The notes under the pieces: model-generated
Told to the model about the DNA's origin: nothing
Seen by the model: only the letters and a program-made list of their open reading frames with translations
The model's database searches: none
Part shown: piece after piece, positions 1-16,018 of the stretch
Layout: every line of letters starts with the position of its first letter
Position numbering within the stretch: the stretch's first letter is position 1
Translations under genes and position numbers: made by a program
NCBI RefSeq assembly: GCF_036884655.1
Contig: NC_088354.1
Coordinates: 12,361,001-12,425,000 of the forward strand
Direction: 5' to 3'
DNA: 64,000 nt
DNA from: Musa acuminata AAA Group
Lineage: Eukaryota > Streptophyta > Magnoliopsida > Zingiberales > Musaceae

Positions 1-421
1 AAGAAAAACTAGATCCACAATCTGAAGCAGTTGATGTTTCTTTTCGTCGGGTGCTGCTTCCGGTTGCAAGCGTCAGCTGTAAGTCGCTTTCCTGGTAAGT
101 CTCCAACACCACATTTCTATGTTGCTTTCCACTGAATTGTTCTGCCGGCAGCTCCAGATCAAGTGCCCTGCAATGTTCGTCCAGTTGGATCTTCTTGTTG
201 GTGTTCTTCATTTCTCTCATCAGCAGATGCTGAACTTGGTATAGACGGTGGAGTTCATGCACCTGGATCAGGCAGCCGATAGAATGGAGTCAGCAGCAGT
301 TTCCTCATGACTTGTCCGAATTGAAGGCACAAGAAGCTACCTGTTGTCGAAAGGCAGTTTCCTGCTTCAAGATGGCCATCTTCAAGTATTCTTTGTCATG
401 CTGCTTCATGTATCTCCCCAT
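1..421 (-). CDS. DUF863-family protein, N-terminal part (runs off the left edge)
   Basis: Two coding exons on the minus strand. Exon 1 is 421..341 (27 codons, starting MGRYMKQHDKEYLKM and ending at FRQQ before a GTAGCT donor). Exon 2 starts at 262 after a CAG acceptor and stays open to base 1. The joined protein reads ...LKQETAFRQQ|VHELHRLYQVQHLL..., followed by an LETYQESDLQLTLATGSS segment. From family knowledge this is the conserved N-terminus of the plant DUF863 proteins: a short helix with 'F R x Q V x E L H R L Y', then an 'E-S-D-L-x-L-T-L' patch. Molecular function is unknown for the family. The start is the first in-frame ATG before the conserved helix; some relatives have longer N-termini. 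The rest of the gene lies outside the window. No frameshift or stop is visible in what remains. Confidence 0.72.
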
Positions 422-1271
422 TGGCCTTCAAATTCTATCTTCTGATGTCTTCAGAGTGGTGTTGTGGTGCTTTGGCAAGTTAAAGCCACAAGATCATGCA
501 TCCTTGCTTTCCCTGCCTTCACGGTATCTCATCTTGCAATCAAATTCACTACTGTGGTTGTTCTGTTGAATTGAATTTGACTGCCAAAGGTGATCAAGTT
601 TCAACCAACAAAGCTACTGTTATTTTTTATCGAATTCCTATATAAGCATACATGGAGAAAATAATTCAATTAATATGCATGCCTTATGCAGTTTTTTGAC
701 ATGCAATTATATTAGGTAAATTAGTTCACAAGGGCAAAAAAAGATACAGGTGATTTTTGAATTAGCTACCTAAGATAAAAGAAGAGAAAAAGAAAGGAAA
801 GCAAGAAGACATTCAGTTGAAAGATATTCTTCAACATTATTAACAATTTAACATCTTCCTAAAAGGAATTAATTTTTCAGGTTTCAGTAGGTTATTCCTG
901 AACATGATGAGTTCCTTAAATTCCAATTGTCTTATGGTTGAACATTTTATGAAATTGCTTTCTAGAAAAAGCATTGATTTTACTGTTTTGTATTAGATTT
1001 CTTGTTTTCTGATGTCTCCTTTTCCTCTAACTCATTTACATTGGTTACAGAATGGTGCATAACCTGTACATGTCAATCTCTGAGAGAAAAATTGGCAAGA
1101 AATGCTTCCTAATAAGCTATCATCCTACACAACCATTCTGTCTTACTGTAAGCTGAAGGCCATAAGAGAACATTATGTGCTCTATGACCATGACAAATGC
1201 GAAAAAACTATCATGATCTCATCTCACAATTGGTGAAAGGAACAAATGACAAAGGAAGAGGGAACTCTTAC

Positions 1272-1400
1272 CTGGCTCCTGTTAGCAGCTCAATTCTTCT
1301 GCTCCTGGAAGAGAGGACTCGGAACTGCAGCCTGAGGGATGACTGTTCTCTTCTCCTGCAACTACAGTGAACATGTCCTTGTACCAACACAACAATCTCC
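1272..1400 (-). other. Possible 5' UTR exon of the DUF863 gene
   Basis: On the minus strand a strong plant donor (AGCCAG|GTAAGAG) lies with its exon edge at 1272. It is preceded by a non-AT-rich stretch. A matching acceptor (TTTGGCAG) occurs near 583, upstream of the ATG at 421. A non-coding leader exon and a leader intron of about 0.7 kb would fit, but the 5' boundary near 1400 is a guess. There is no independent evidence for transcription. Confidence 0.3.
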
Positions 1401-4400
1401 CTACAACCCAACCTGGAGGCAGAGGGAGGATTTAAGATTCTCTTCACAGACTCCCAGCAGAGTATTCTAATGGGTGCTCATGGCATGCCAAACAAATCCC
1501 AGTCCCTTGGCCAGTGCAGTTTAGGCATATGAAGGTGAAAGATGGCCCAGGCAGTGCCAACAAATGATAGTATTATAATATGAAGAAGACCCACTTGTTC
1601 TATATGTTATTTTCCAAAATTATGGAGCACTACTCCAAAGAATCATTGGACAGACAGCTACACCTGCCATTGTAGATCACATGTGCCAAAGAATTTTATT
1701 ATCATGACAAGTTGTCTCACCATATACCTATAAGTTCCATCAATACCTCTCCATACCAACATTTTCTGTGCTGATTTGTGAAACAGATAAGAGAAGTAGA
1801 TACTTCTTTGGACAGATGTGGGTCTCTGTAATCTACATATTCTCTTGTGACTTGTAGAAGATCTATATGTTTATGCTACATTAAGCATTCATACATAAAG
1901 TAAGCTGAGCAGACACAGAATGATTAGTATTCACATGTATATATAATTGTCTTGCCGGTTGTGGCTGCTACAACCATTAGCTGGATCTGTCCTGGATGTT
2001 TGCAGATATATGTGGTGGGTGAGCCAAGAACATATTAGTTGATCACATCATGTGTGCCATCAAATAGTCCTCAATATTAATTCTCATCCAGTGGGTCCTC
2101 TCATGTACTTTGTTACTTCAATCATCAGCACCTTAATCCTCATCTACATGACTACTATGTGATCCCTTTGAATTGATTCCACCAGGATGATGTAATGCTG
2201 GTCCTGGGATCTACTTGATGCCAGAACGAGAGAAATTGCTTGCCATAGAATATATATGTATATATGTATGCTAATTATTGTTTTTGAGTGTTTAGCAGTG
2301 CTTGAAACCTCCTGTGACTGCATATGGATGACATGAATGACAAGGACCTCAAGAGATAAAGAATGGACATGGCAGGTCATCGAGCCTAGGAATGACCTTC
2401 CATTGGCTGCATATGGATCTGCAAGCACAAACCTTGGATCATGCCGGGGCAGATGCATCCTCCCGAAGGTCTTAACTACCTAGTAAGCATCACTTGTTCC
2501 AAGGGATGACACATGGGGAGGTGTGCATTATTGCCCCAATGATACAAAAGCCTCTTTCCTTTTCTTTGGGGAGGAGGAAAGCTCTGCTTCTGTCCCTGCT
2601 GTACTGACAGTGCCTCCTCCTAAACAATCCAATTGTAGGTGGAAATGGATGTATACAGAGCACATGGAAACTAACAAAGCTCCAAACAAAAAGCTATGAG
2701 CACAGTGGATAGGGATACAGATGTCGGGGTTGGGTGGTCTACCAAGAAAGGATCACAAGTGGGGGGTCATGTGGATGAAGTCTTCTTTTCTTGTTCCTCT
2801 CAGTGCACTGTATCATTCCATGTTTTCCCCATCTCACAGCCCTTCCTTTGGTTGTGTGTGCTAAAGCCAGGGAGAGACAGGGAGGGCCTACAGGGGAGCA
2901 CGCGTTGCCGGGATGGGTAGGCACAGCCATATGAGGAAGATGACCCAAGAGAGAGAATATAGTAGGAACTAGGAAGAATGCATGAGCTCAGCACACAAAT
3001 AGCAGAAGCCATTGCTTTCTCAGTAGGCTGATGAAAGACTAGGAAAGTGAGGAGCAGTTCTGTTGAATGCCAACGTTGTCAGATATATAACAAGGTACCT
3101 GTGTCCTGTAATGTTCTTGGTTGTGTTCTGCAGGAATGAGAAGAAAAAAAAGATTGTTCTTATTTGAGTGAGGTCTTTGTTTATGGAAGTTGAAGTGCAG
3201 CTGAGATTCTCATATGTTGCAACTTGTTTGATTTGATTGTTTTCTATTTGTTAGTGGAGACAAATTTTATCGAAAACAAATTAAATCAAACTTGTTTTTA
3301 AATTTTATCGAAAATTACTTAACGATACAAATTTTTAGGAGAATGAACTTTGGAATCAAACCCGACTTCAAAACTTAAATATGATAAGTTCCTTTCGATA
3401 CCTAAATCAATTGATACGTGATATGAGTAAATATAAAAAAAGAATGATCTATATTTATAACTCGAGATCCGTGACTACTTATGATAAAAAAAATTATTCA
3501 TAGAATTATGATGATTCATATTTTCTTACAATTTATATAGTGATAATGTACGATAAATTATCATCCACATGTCAAGTCGTAATCGGACGAAGAATATTAT
3601 TAATATCAGTACTTTTTTGTTTAGCATGTAAACAAACAACTCAAAATTGCTACACTCATAAATTTAGGTAATTGTCTGATAGTTAAATCTTCCTCTTATA
3701 CAAAGGAAGTGAGATTTCCCAACTGACACTTCTACTTTTGAGGGAGAAGAACCTAAATGGAGTTGAGCATCACTGACCTACTTGTTAAGTTGCAAACAAT
3801 TGCCCAGATTTCATGAAGGCACCAACTTTTCCTTGACAGCTTGGCCAAGTGTTCATTTGGTAGACAAGATTTATCCCTTGCATCAGAGGTTAAGAATCTA
3901 GCGCTGACCTCACCACTCCACCAAGCTCATGTTGGTAGGGTGGTAGAATCCACAAAGAAAAACAACTTTGGAGGTGACAGTGATGGGATGTTGTAGTGGT
4001 AGTAAAGAGGTAGGATGATTGATTCTGCTACTGGATGATGGGAAAGATCACTGAGCTGTTCTTGCTGTGTTTGTGTGTTTGATGAAGACAAGGAGATCGC
4101 TTGACACCATCAAAAGCAGCATATCTATAGCTCGATGGCAATTGCAGCAACAAATACAGATGACTCTATTCGACATATCTATCCATCATTTTCAAGTCTC
4201 TTTAGGTTGACCTGTCTGCTGATCACATCATTCTTGGTTGAAACGATGCATAAATTCAATTGCCATTTCATCTTGTCTACTAAGAACAAATGCTTAAGCT
4301 GTTCTTCCTGGTTGAGAGTTGAAGCATATATATCCTACAATTTCAGGTCTTGTAACTTTTCTGAGAAAAAAACAATGTTAGTAAATAGAATCTGTCAGCC

Positions 4401-5340
4401 AATCCACATGCCAAGATAGATCATAATGTGTCAACAACTCCTTTATTAAGCTTAGAAAGAGATGCTTCACTCTGCCTAATCTAAAGCTCTAATAGAAATC
4501 TCAAAAGAATCACTCAGGTTTCTTATAGCTGAAGAATCCACAAGTGATTAGGTCAACTCCCTCTTTGTACCAGTTTTCTTGTGATTATGAATGCTTGTGG
4601 AACAGACAATGAGCTAAAGTGGTAAGGATGCTTTACCTGTTCATCACATCTGTACTTTTGCCATGCTTCATTGTCCCCTTAGCTGCACAGATGGAGTCAT
4701 AACTAAGGTAGGTAAAGATAGCAGAATCTGAAGGAGATGGACTTGCTGTTTCCTCCACCACCTGATATGCTCACTAGACTGGTCGTTGTCTCATATTGCT
4801 TCCATTCATTGCACCCCACAGCTTTACAGGACATGCTCTCCTGTGGATCGAAAAGATGAGGTCAACTTGGCGAAGTGGGAGAGGATAAATATGAGGTCTT
4901 GCATTTGCGCCACATTGGGTGTTTAAATCGGTTCAAATCAAATCGGATAATTATACCTAATCAATTTTCGATTTAATAAAAATAAAATAAGTTAAATTGG
5001 AATCACTTAAGACTTGTCATATCAAATCGATTGAAGATTAGTTAATTTAATTTGATTAACTGATTTATAATTTTAAATAATATATATATAGTTCAAATGA
5101 ATCGATCCGATTCGGTGAAAGTATTCAATTCAATTGAATCCAACCAGAATCTATCGTCCCATTAAAAAAGTCAAATCAGCTCCACCAAAATATATAGAGA
5201 GGGTATTTGATATTTTGTATAAAAATTTAAATATATAGAATTTTTTTAACTTATTAAATAAAATATCTCCACCAAAATAGTTGTCTGTAATTAGAAGGAC
5301 TAAAATTTAGACAGAAATAATATTTAGCAGAAAGATTCTT
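1401..5340. other. Intergenic region between the DUF863 and RPS29 genes
   Basis: No convincing coding exon. The open frames here (for example 2144..2458, 2696..2920 and 4135..4419) have no recognisable motifs and no splice context. From 3240 the sequence turns strongly AT-rich. The 4920..5160 part, rich in 'aaatcggttcaaatc'-like words, looks like decayed transposon DNA. The 2700..3060 stretch is less AT-rich and could be promoter or non-coding transcript sequence of the DUF863 gene. Confidence 0.5.
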
Positions 5341-5363
5341 AGGGGATTCGGCCCTCCAATCCA

Positions 5364-5393
5364 TGGGCTTATTATGGACTCAGCCCATGGGCT
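5364..5393 (+). promoter_or_regulatory. Site II (TGGGCT) elements of the RPS29 promoter
   Basis: TGGGCT occurs at 5364..5369 and 5388..5393, and its complement AGCCCA at 5382..5387, so three copies fall within 30 bp. Site II elements (TGGGCY) are bound by TCP factors and are enriched in plant ribosomal-protein promoters together with telo-boxes. Here they lie 125 to 95 bp upstream of the telo-box. Confidence 0.7.
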
Positions 5394-5488
5394 TTGGAAA
5401 GCGTCTAAAGGCACTCCAAGAACTCTAACCGTCCGATCACGAAATGACGGCAGCGATCGTTTGCTTTCACTATGGAGTCGACCAATTG

Positions 5489-5497
5489 CTAGGGTTT
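5489..5497 (-). promoter_or_regulatory. Telo-box of the RPS29 promoter
   Basis: CTAGGGTTT, i.e. AAACCCTAG on the minus strand, is the plant telo-box. It lies about 100 bp upstream of the RPS29 start codon and just before a TATA box. Telo-box plus site II is the standard pair in plant translation-machinery promoters. Confidence 0.75.
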
Positions 5498-5507
5498 CTA
5501 GTGGCGC

Positions 5508-5514
5508 TATAAAA
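5508..5514 (+). promoter_or_regulatory. TATA box of RPS29
   Basis: TATAAAA in the context GCGCTATAAAAGC, 92 bp upstream of the RPS29 ATG. This leaves room for a short 5' UTR of about 55 to 60 nt. Confidence 0.6.
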
Positions 5515-5599
5515 GCTTGGACCCGTCGCTCGACGCGTTGTTATTGGTCGAGGGATTTGAGGCGATCGGGCGAGAGCGCGGCGCGGGGCGGGCTGAGAT

Positions 5600-10664
<5,065 letters not shown>

Positions 10665-13600
10665 AGATGTTTGCATTATTCGAGATGGAGCCTGCAGGAT
10701 GGAGCTTGTCTCAGAAGTTTGTTACTGAACTCCATTAATGTGATCCTATGAATTTTGTTTACCTATTGAACTTTTTGATTTAGTTGGAACTTAACATAGT
10801 GATCTGAATCACATTGACTTGTTATGGTTGTTGATGTCATTTCTCCGGTTGTCCTATTTCATTCTTCTCATGCTTGAACTGCAGCCATATCTGTTTAATT
10901 CTATGCATATTTTTTTTGTAGAAATGAAATACATGCATGTTTCAATGTTGTATAACCTATGGCTCTATAGTCTCTTTGTACATGATGATGTAATTTTCAG
11001 AGGTCCAGCATTATTTTGGGAGGTCCCAAGGAAAGGTGTGTTTAATGTTGTATAACCTATGGCTCTATAGTCTCTTTGTATAACCCTATCGTTGCCATAG
11101 AGGAACCATGCCTTGAACGGTCGGAACAAGGTTCGACACTGCATGGTTCGATCCGTCGCCCACGTAGTAGTCGCGATCGCTCGCTGTAGCCGGGACGCCT
11201 TGTAGACCTCCACCCAGAACGCGCCATCGTAGTTCCCTTGTGCTGGTGATCGCCCACAATTCCGATTGGGCCACGAGGAAGACCAACTAGCCGGAAGGGA
11301 TGGCGAGGAGGATGGTCACATGTTGAGGGATCTTGATGCGACAGGTAAATATAATTTTATTTCTTACATGTTTTTATATTTTTTTTACTAGATTTTAAGA
11401 TTACATTTATGTGTATATAACTTACTAGATTTTATGGCGCCATCATCCATCACCAATGAGAATTGATCTAAGATCTAAATCCTCTTATCTCATAGAAGAC
11501 ACGTTCTGTGACTTTCTTCTTGGGCTGGGCTCTGATTTAATGGGCCATCTTGGCCCATTAACTTTATGGATCATGAATCTAAAGTACATGTGCATCGGTG
11601 AGGGGATTCTTAAATCTATCTTTAACCATGTAAACTGGATCTCATATCATTCCTACCAAGAAGATTAGATATTCCCCCCTAATTTGCACCATCCAAAAGT
11701 AATTTATGAGATTGATTTGATTGTGTATCACGCTATAAATAAAGCTGCGATTACACAGTAAATAAATAGGTTATATAATATTTCTCCTCCTTTCAGTCTT
11801 CTCGTTCCCTATTCAGTAAAGTTGCGCTACAGCAGTCCACACTATTCAGGGAGGAAGGTGAAATGAGCTTCATGCATTTGTTTTATTTTGTTGGATAAAC
11901 TGCTAGGAAAAACTCCACCAAACTAATTAGAGATTGCTCCTCTTTCCAAAATTTCCCCACTGTCTCGATCCAATCTCATATATCATATACACGCACAGTG
12001 AGTCCCTCTGAAATGATTGGCATGCAGACATTTCAGGCCATCATGCATGAAACCAATAGCATAACTCAGGTAGAATCTTTACAGAAAGACCTTTCCTTTT
12101 TGCCACAGCTCCACATCCAAGAAAATTGTCTGTATCTTCTTGGCTTCATCATGTCCTGGGCATATATGCACTGTTTGTGTGCTTGTTTCCATCTCAACTA
12201 CTATTGTCAGCGAGTCCTCAAAGAGCTGAGGGTGGCACCTTGAGCACATGTTCGCATTTCTTACTTTCATGCCTGAGCTCTCGACCTATGTGTTGTCCAC
12301 TTGGAACAACCGAACAAAGAGTGCAGGAAAGCAAGAAAATTCTTCCTCGAGAAAGTTGCATGTCTTTTAGTTTGGCTATTTGTTCTCTGGCATTAGTACT
12401 GTCATCAGGGAATTAACAAAGCTCGCAGGCTTAACTTACATTGTTCTCCTTATATGCTTTCCACCAGATTCTTCTGATGCTCTTCTTGGTGTCTGTGCCT
12501 GTAAATGTACTTCCTACAAATCGTGCAACGACGAAGGTGGTCAGCTTTGCATGAAAGAGATGATTCGTTGTGCCATTTGCGTCGGTGTGGGTCTTCAGCT
12601 TTTCTGAGTTGGTGTCACTCGAGAACAAGGTAGATGCCAACGGACTTCAGCTTTTCTTCCTTCTGAATGTTTTGACTAGATATATATATATATATACAGT
12701 ACTCACCACCATCACAAGCATCAATTGTTTCATCTTCTTATCTTCCCATTCTTTTTGTTGGAAGGATCATTCATGAGCCATCCCAACGTAGCATTCCTAC
12801 GAGCCACCATCACAACGACAAGGTTCTCTCTCTCTCTCTCTCTTATAAGACAGCACAACAATGTTTATGGAAGAATTTTGACTAAAACATGCTGTTGTCG
12901 TTGAAATCACCCATATGTTTCGATCAATGATGTTGACATCTCACTTAATTATCTTCCTTGTAAATACGAGAAGATCTTTTCTTTACCTTATGCTGCCTTA
13001 CCGACAGCAAATATTCTACCTCCTTGAGAGCTTCACTACTTAGTGTGCGCATGGCCCTCGTGGCTCTTTATATAGTCTTCCTTTTCCAGGATTGCATGCA
13101 TGAACAATCAATCATGCAAGCTTTTGAGACATGAAATGGAATTTTAGTACAACCTTCCATAATATATTATGTATTGAGAATTCTTTGGAACCCCATTTGT
13201 TTATTTTTATTAGTCACTTGTGAGAGGTTACTATAAAATATTTTAAATTACCTTCATGATAAATAAAAATCATATATTAAATATTTATATGAATTATAAT
13301 AAATTAAAATTTCTTATTGTCTCTTACTATCCATCCATCAGGTATAGGCATCCTTGAAGTCCCATAAAACATGAATTAGATAGAAGACATCAATTTATTT
13401 GAGTGTATCTCATTCAAGAAGTTGCAATATTTCATTGTATAATTAATTTATGAATTGTTTTTGCTATAGTATGATTTAGAACACTAATTAATTTTCTTTT
13501 TAGCAACATAAGTTTTATCTCTATGAAGTATATGTTTTGGGATGTGATGTGATATGAACGCAACCAAATTTGTGCAAACTGGTGAGGATAGAGAGAGGAA

Positions 13601-13733
13601 CGCAATAGGTGTGGAACCGAGTGATTGCTACTTTGATGGAGAGCGGGTAAAGTGGCGGGCAAAACTTGGGAAGATGCATTGTAGTGAGAGGTCACACACT
13701 GATTGATATCACCCTGCTTTGGCCTGCCCGTGA

Positions 13734-13772
<39 letters not shown>

Positions 13773-14130
13773 GCTCTAATCAATCTCTGACAAGAAGACA
13801 AATCCCACATCTCATATACAGCCAGACTCCATAGCCGTCCTCCTCACATGTCATCAACATCAGAAGCTCACCCCTCTCTCTGTGGATAAAGTCCTTCCAG
13901 CCTCGATAGGAGGTGACCATCTTCCCAACCTCCACACATGTAGTCGACTGTACTTCTACTGCTCCCGAAGTGAACAGAGGTCTTGTACTTGTGAGTCAGG
14001 AATTTCTTGGGTTCGCTCACGCAAACCCTACTGCAAACTGGAGCATTGGGATTATCACATCAACCTGTTCGATCTCCCTTTCCATCCTCCATATTAACGG
14101 CAACAAGTAGAGATCCCAAAGCACACACAA
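10665..14130. other. Intergenic region between RPS29 and SCL32
   Basis: Starts with the RPS29 3' UTR. It holds a 37-bp direct repeat with a 100-bp period (10944..10980 and 11044..11080), then a GC-rich island at 11090..11345 that stands out from its AT-rich surroundings but matches no protein I recognise. Frames at 12000..12780 on both strands are open for 60 to 95 codons without known motifs. (CT)n runs lie at 12824..12843 and 13737..13771. The last 400 bp are probably the SCL32 promoter. Confidence 0.5.
13737..13771 (+). repeat. (CT)n microsatellite upstream of SCL32
   Basis: An uninterrupted CT run of about 35 bp, 455 bp upstream of the SCL32 start. Such GAGA/CT runs are common in plant promoters and may affect expression. 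Confidence 0.85.
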
Positions 14131-14135
14131 CCCTC

Positions 14136-14142
14136 TATATAT
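14136..14142 (+). promoter_or_regulatory. Probable TATA box of the SCL32-type gene
   Basis: TATATAT in the context CCCTCTATATATGCCC, 84 bp upstream of the chosen ATG at 14226. Its position argues against the longer reading frame that begins upstream at 14007. Confidence 0.45.
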
Positions 14143-14225
14143 GCCCTGCACAAACACCAAATCCACTTCTCTACTGCTATTCTGTACTGGTTTGCCTCCC
14201 CTTCTCTCTCTCTCTCTTTTTACAT

Positions 14226-15593
14226 ATGATGCAATTCACTACAAGTGTACCACTGCTGCCTCCTATCGGTCCCGATGGGTTAAGCCTGTTGTTGGAAGAG
14301 GACGACGCGCCGAAGCCCTCCTTAGGTGGTTCGTGGCCGTGGCGTGGCCGCCTTCTGGCCTCCCCCCTCGGCAGCTTCAACACCGCCAGCTGCATGGAGC
14401 AGCTGCTCATCCATTTCGCCAACGCCATCGAGAGCAACGACGCCACCCTCGCCCAGCAGATCTTGTGGGTTCTCAACAACATCGCTCCCCCGGACGGCGA
14501 CTGCAACCAGCGCCTGACGTCCGCCTTCCTCCGCGCCCTTATCGCCCGAGCCTCGAGGACCGGCTCCTGCAAGATTCTCACGGCTGTGGCGGCACGTGCC
14601 GACGCCGAACTCGCCCTCCACCTCCACCGCTTCTCGGCCATCGACCTTGCCAACTTCATCGATCTAACTCCCTGGCACCGCTTCGGCTACGCTGCTGCGA
14701 ACGCTGCCATCGCAGAGGCGGTCGAGGGGCTACCCCTGGTCCATATCGTCGATCTCAGCACCACCCACTGCATGCAGATGCCGACCCTCATCGACCTGCT
14801 AGCCAATCGTCCCGAAGGCCCGCCGTTCATAAGGCTCACCGTTTCAGGCCTCACGACGACTGCGGCGCCGCCGATTCTGAACATGACGTACGATGAATTG
14901 GGGTCGCGGCTGGTCAATTTCGCGCGTTCTAGGAACGTAGCTATGGAGTTCGTAGTGATCCCTACTGATCCCAGCGATGCGTTCGTTTCACTGATCGAAC
15001 AACTAAGGGTTCAACAGTTAGTCTCCGAAGGCGAAGCCCTGATCGTGAACTGTCAGATGCTGCTGCACTACATACCAGAGGAGACGGTCGGAGTGATCGC
15101 CTCCACCACGAACGTAAGTCCACCAATGCTCTCCCTCCGGACATTGTTCCTCAAGGCTCTACGAAGCCTGGGGCCTACACTGGTGACGGTGGTGGACGAG
15201 GACGCCGACTTCACGGCGTGCGACGTGGTCAGGAGGCTGCGGTCGGCGTTCAACTACCTGTGGATCCCGTATGACGCGGTGGACACGTTTCTACCCAAGG
15301 GGAGCGAGCAGCGGCGGTGGTACGAGGCCGGGGTGGGGTGGAAGATCGAGAACGTGATCGCGGAAGAGGGTGTGCAGAGAGTGGAGCGGCTGGAGCGGAA
15401 GGGGAGGTGGGCGCAGAGGATGAGGGCCACGGGGTTCCGGTCGGTGCGGTTCACGGAGGAGGCGGCGGGGGAAGTGAAGAGCATGCTGGACGAGCACGCG
15501 GCTGGGTGGGGGATGAAGAGGGATGAGGAGGACTTGATGCTCACTTGGAAAGGGCACAACGTGGTGTTCGCCACGGCTTGGCTGCCTGCTTGA
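14226..15593 (+). CDS. SCL32: GRAS transcription factor, scarecrow-like 32 type
   Basis: A single-exon frame of 455 residues starting MMQFTTSVPLLPP. The GRAS domain fills residues 57 to the end: leucine-rich region I (MEQLLIHFANAIESND, then QQILWVLNNIAPPDGD), the VHIID motif as VHIVDLS at about 172, leucine-rich region II, PFYRE and the C-terminal SAW motif (WGM...LTWKGHNVVFATAWLPA). The 'QILWVLNNIAPPDGD' block and the short N-terminus are typical of SCL32 within GRAS. GRAS proteins act in the nucleus as transcriptional regulators; SCL32 itself is little studied. The coding region is strongly GC-rich, as in many monocot single-exon genes. The frame extends upstream to 14007, but the likely TATA box lies inside that extension, so I chose 14226. 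The second ATG at 14229 could also serve. No defect is seen. Confidence 0.9.
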   Translation: MMQFTTSVPLLPPIGPDGLSLLLEEDDAPKPSLGGSWPWRGRLLASPLGSFNTASCMEQLLIHFANAIESNDATLAQQILWVLNNIAPPDGDCNQRLTSAFLRALIARASRTGSCKILTAVAARADAELALHLHRFSAIDLANFIDLTPWHRFGYAAANAAIAEAVEGLPLVHIVDLSTTHCMQMPTLIDLLANRPEGPPFIRLTVSGLTTTAAPPILNMTYDELGSRLVNFARSRNVAMEFVVIPTDPSDAFVSLIEQLRVQQLVSEGEALIVNCQMLLHYIPEETVGVIASTTNVSPPMLSLRTLFLKALRSLGPTLVTVVDEDADFTACDVVRRLRSAFNYLWIPYDAVDTFLPKGSEQRRWYEAGVGWKIENVIAEEGVQRVERLERKGRWAQRMRATGFRSVRFTEEAAGEVKSMLDEHAAGWGMKRDEEDLMLTWKGHNVVFATAWLPA

Positions 15594-15655
15594 AAGCAAC
15601 AGTACTATTGCATTGCAAATTAGACTGCCTCTGTAAGTGCTATTTGGTGCTGATT

Positions 15656-15691
15656 CATTGCTTAGATTACCATATTACTGACCATCGATTC

Positions 15692-15730
<39 letters not shown>

Positions 15731-15928
15731 GCAGTAATGTTAACACGAAGGGCATCATGCAAGTCCCTTAATCATGCAGTAGTATTCATTGCTTAGATTA
15801 GCATTTTAGTATCAATTCTCAACTCTCTCTCTCTGACTTGCAGTAATATTACATGAAGGGCTTCATTCAAGTCCCTTAAACATGCAGCAATATTCATTGC
15901 TTAGATTAGCATGTTAGTATTGATTCTC

Positions 15929-15979
<51 letters not shown>

Positions 15980-16018
15980 ACTTGCAGTAATATTAACATG
16001 AAGGGCAACATGCAAGTT
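15656..16018 (+). repeat. Three-copy tandem repeat just downstream of SCL32
   Basis: Three tandem units start at 15656, 15787 and 15895 (131, 108 and about 124 bp). Each begins CATTGCTTAGATTA, continues through GATTCTCA/AATTCTCA and a (CT)n run of variable length, then GACTTGCAGTAAT and GAAGGGC...CAAG. The CT runs are at 15695..15725, about 15827..15835 and 15931..15976. The array starts 62 bp after the stop codon, so it probably lies in the 3' UTR. Confidence 0.8.

Noticed and set aside
2155..2180. Resemblance of gtgatccctttgaattgatt to the complement of miR393
   Set aside because: Several mismatches, and no complementary arm nearby to form a precursor.
2866..2890. Resemblance of gccagggagagacaggga to the complement of miR408
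   Set aside because: Mismatches in the core and no foldback partner found.
11057..11286. Overlapping minus-strand ORFs in the GC-rich island
   Set aside because: About 66 to 82 codons each, in competing frames, with no motif I recognise and no splice context; kept only as a possible captured fragment.
11998..12776. Open frames on both strands at 12 kb
   Set aside because: No known domain, competing frames and no consistent exon chain; could be a decayed gene but unsupported.
14007..14225. N-terminal extension of the SCL32 frame starting at 14007
   Set aside because: A TATA-like box at 14136 lies inside it, the extension has no GRAS-family similarity and its base composition differs from the coding part.
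14141..14896. Long second-frame ORF (251 codons) over SCL32, and several antisense ORFs
   Set aside because: Shadow frames of a GC-rich gene; the GRAS motifs are in the other frame.
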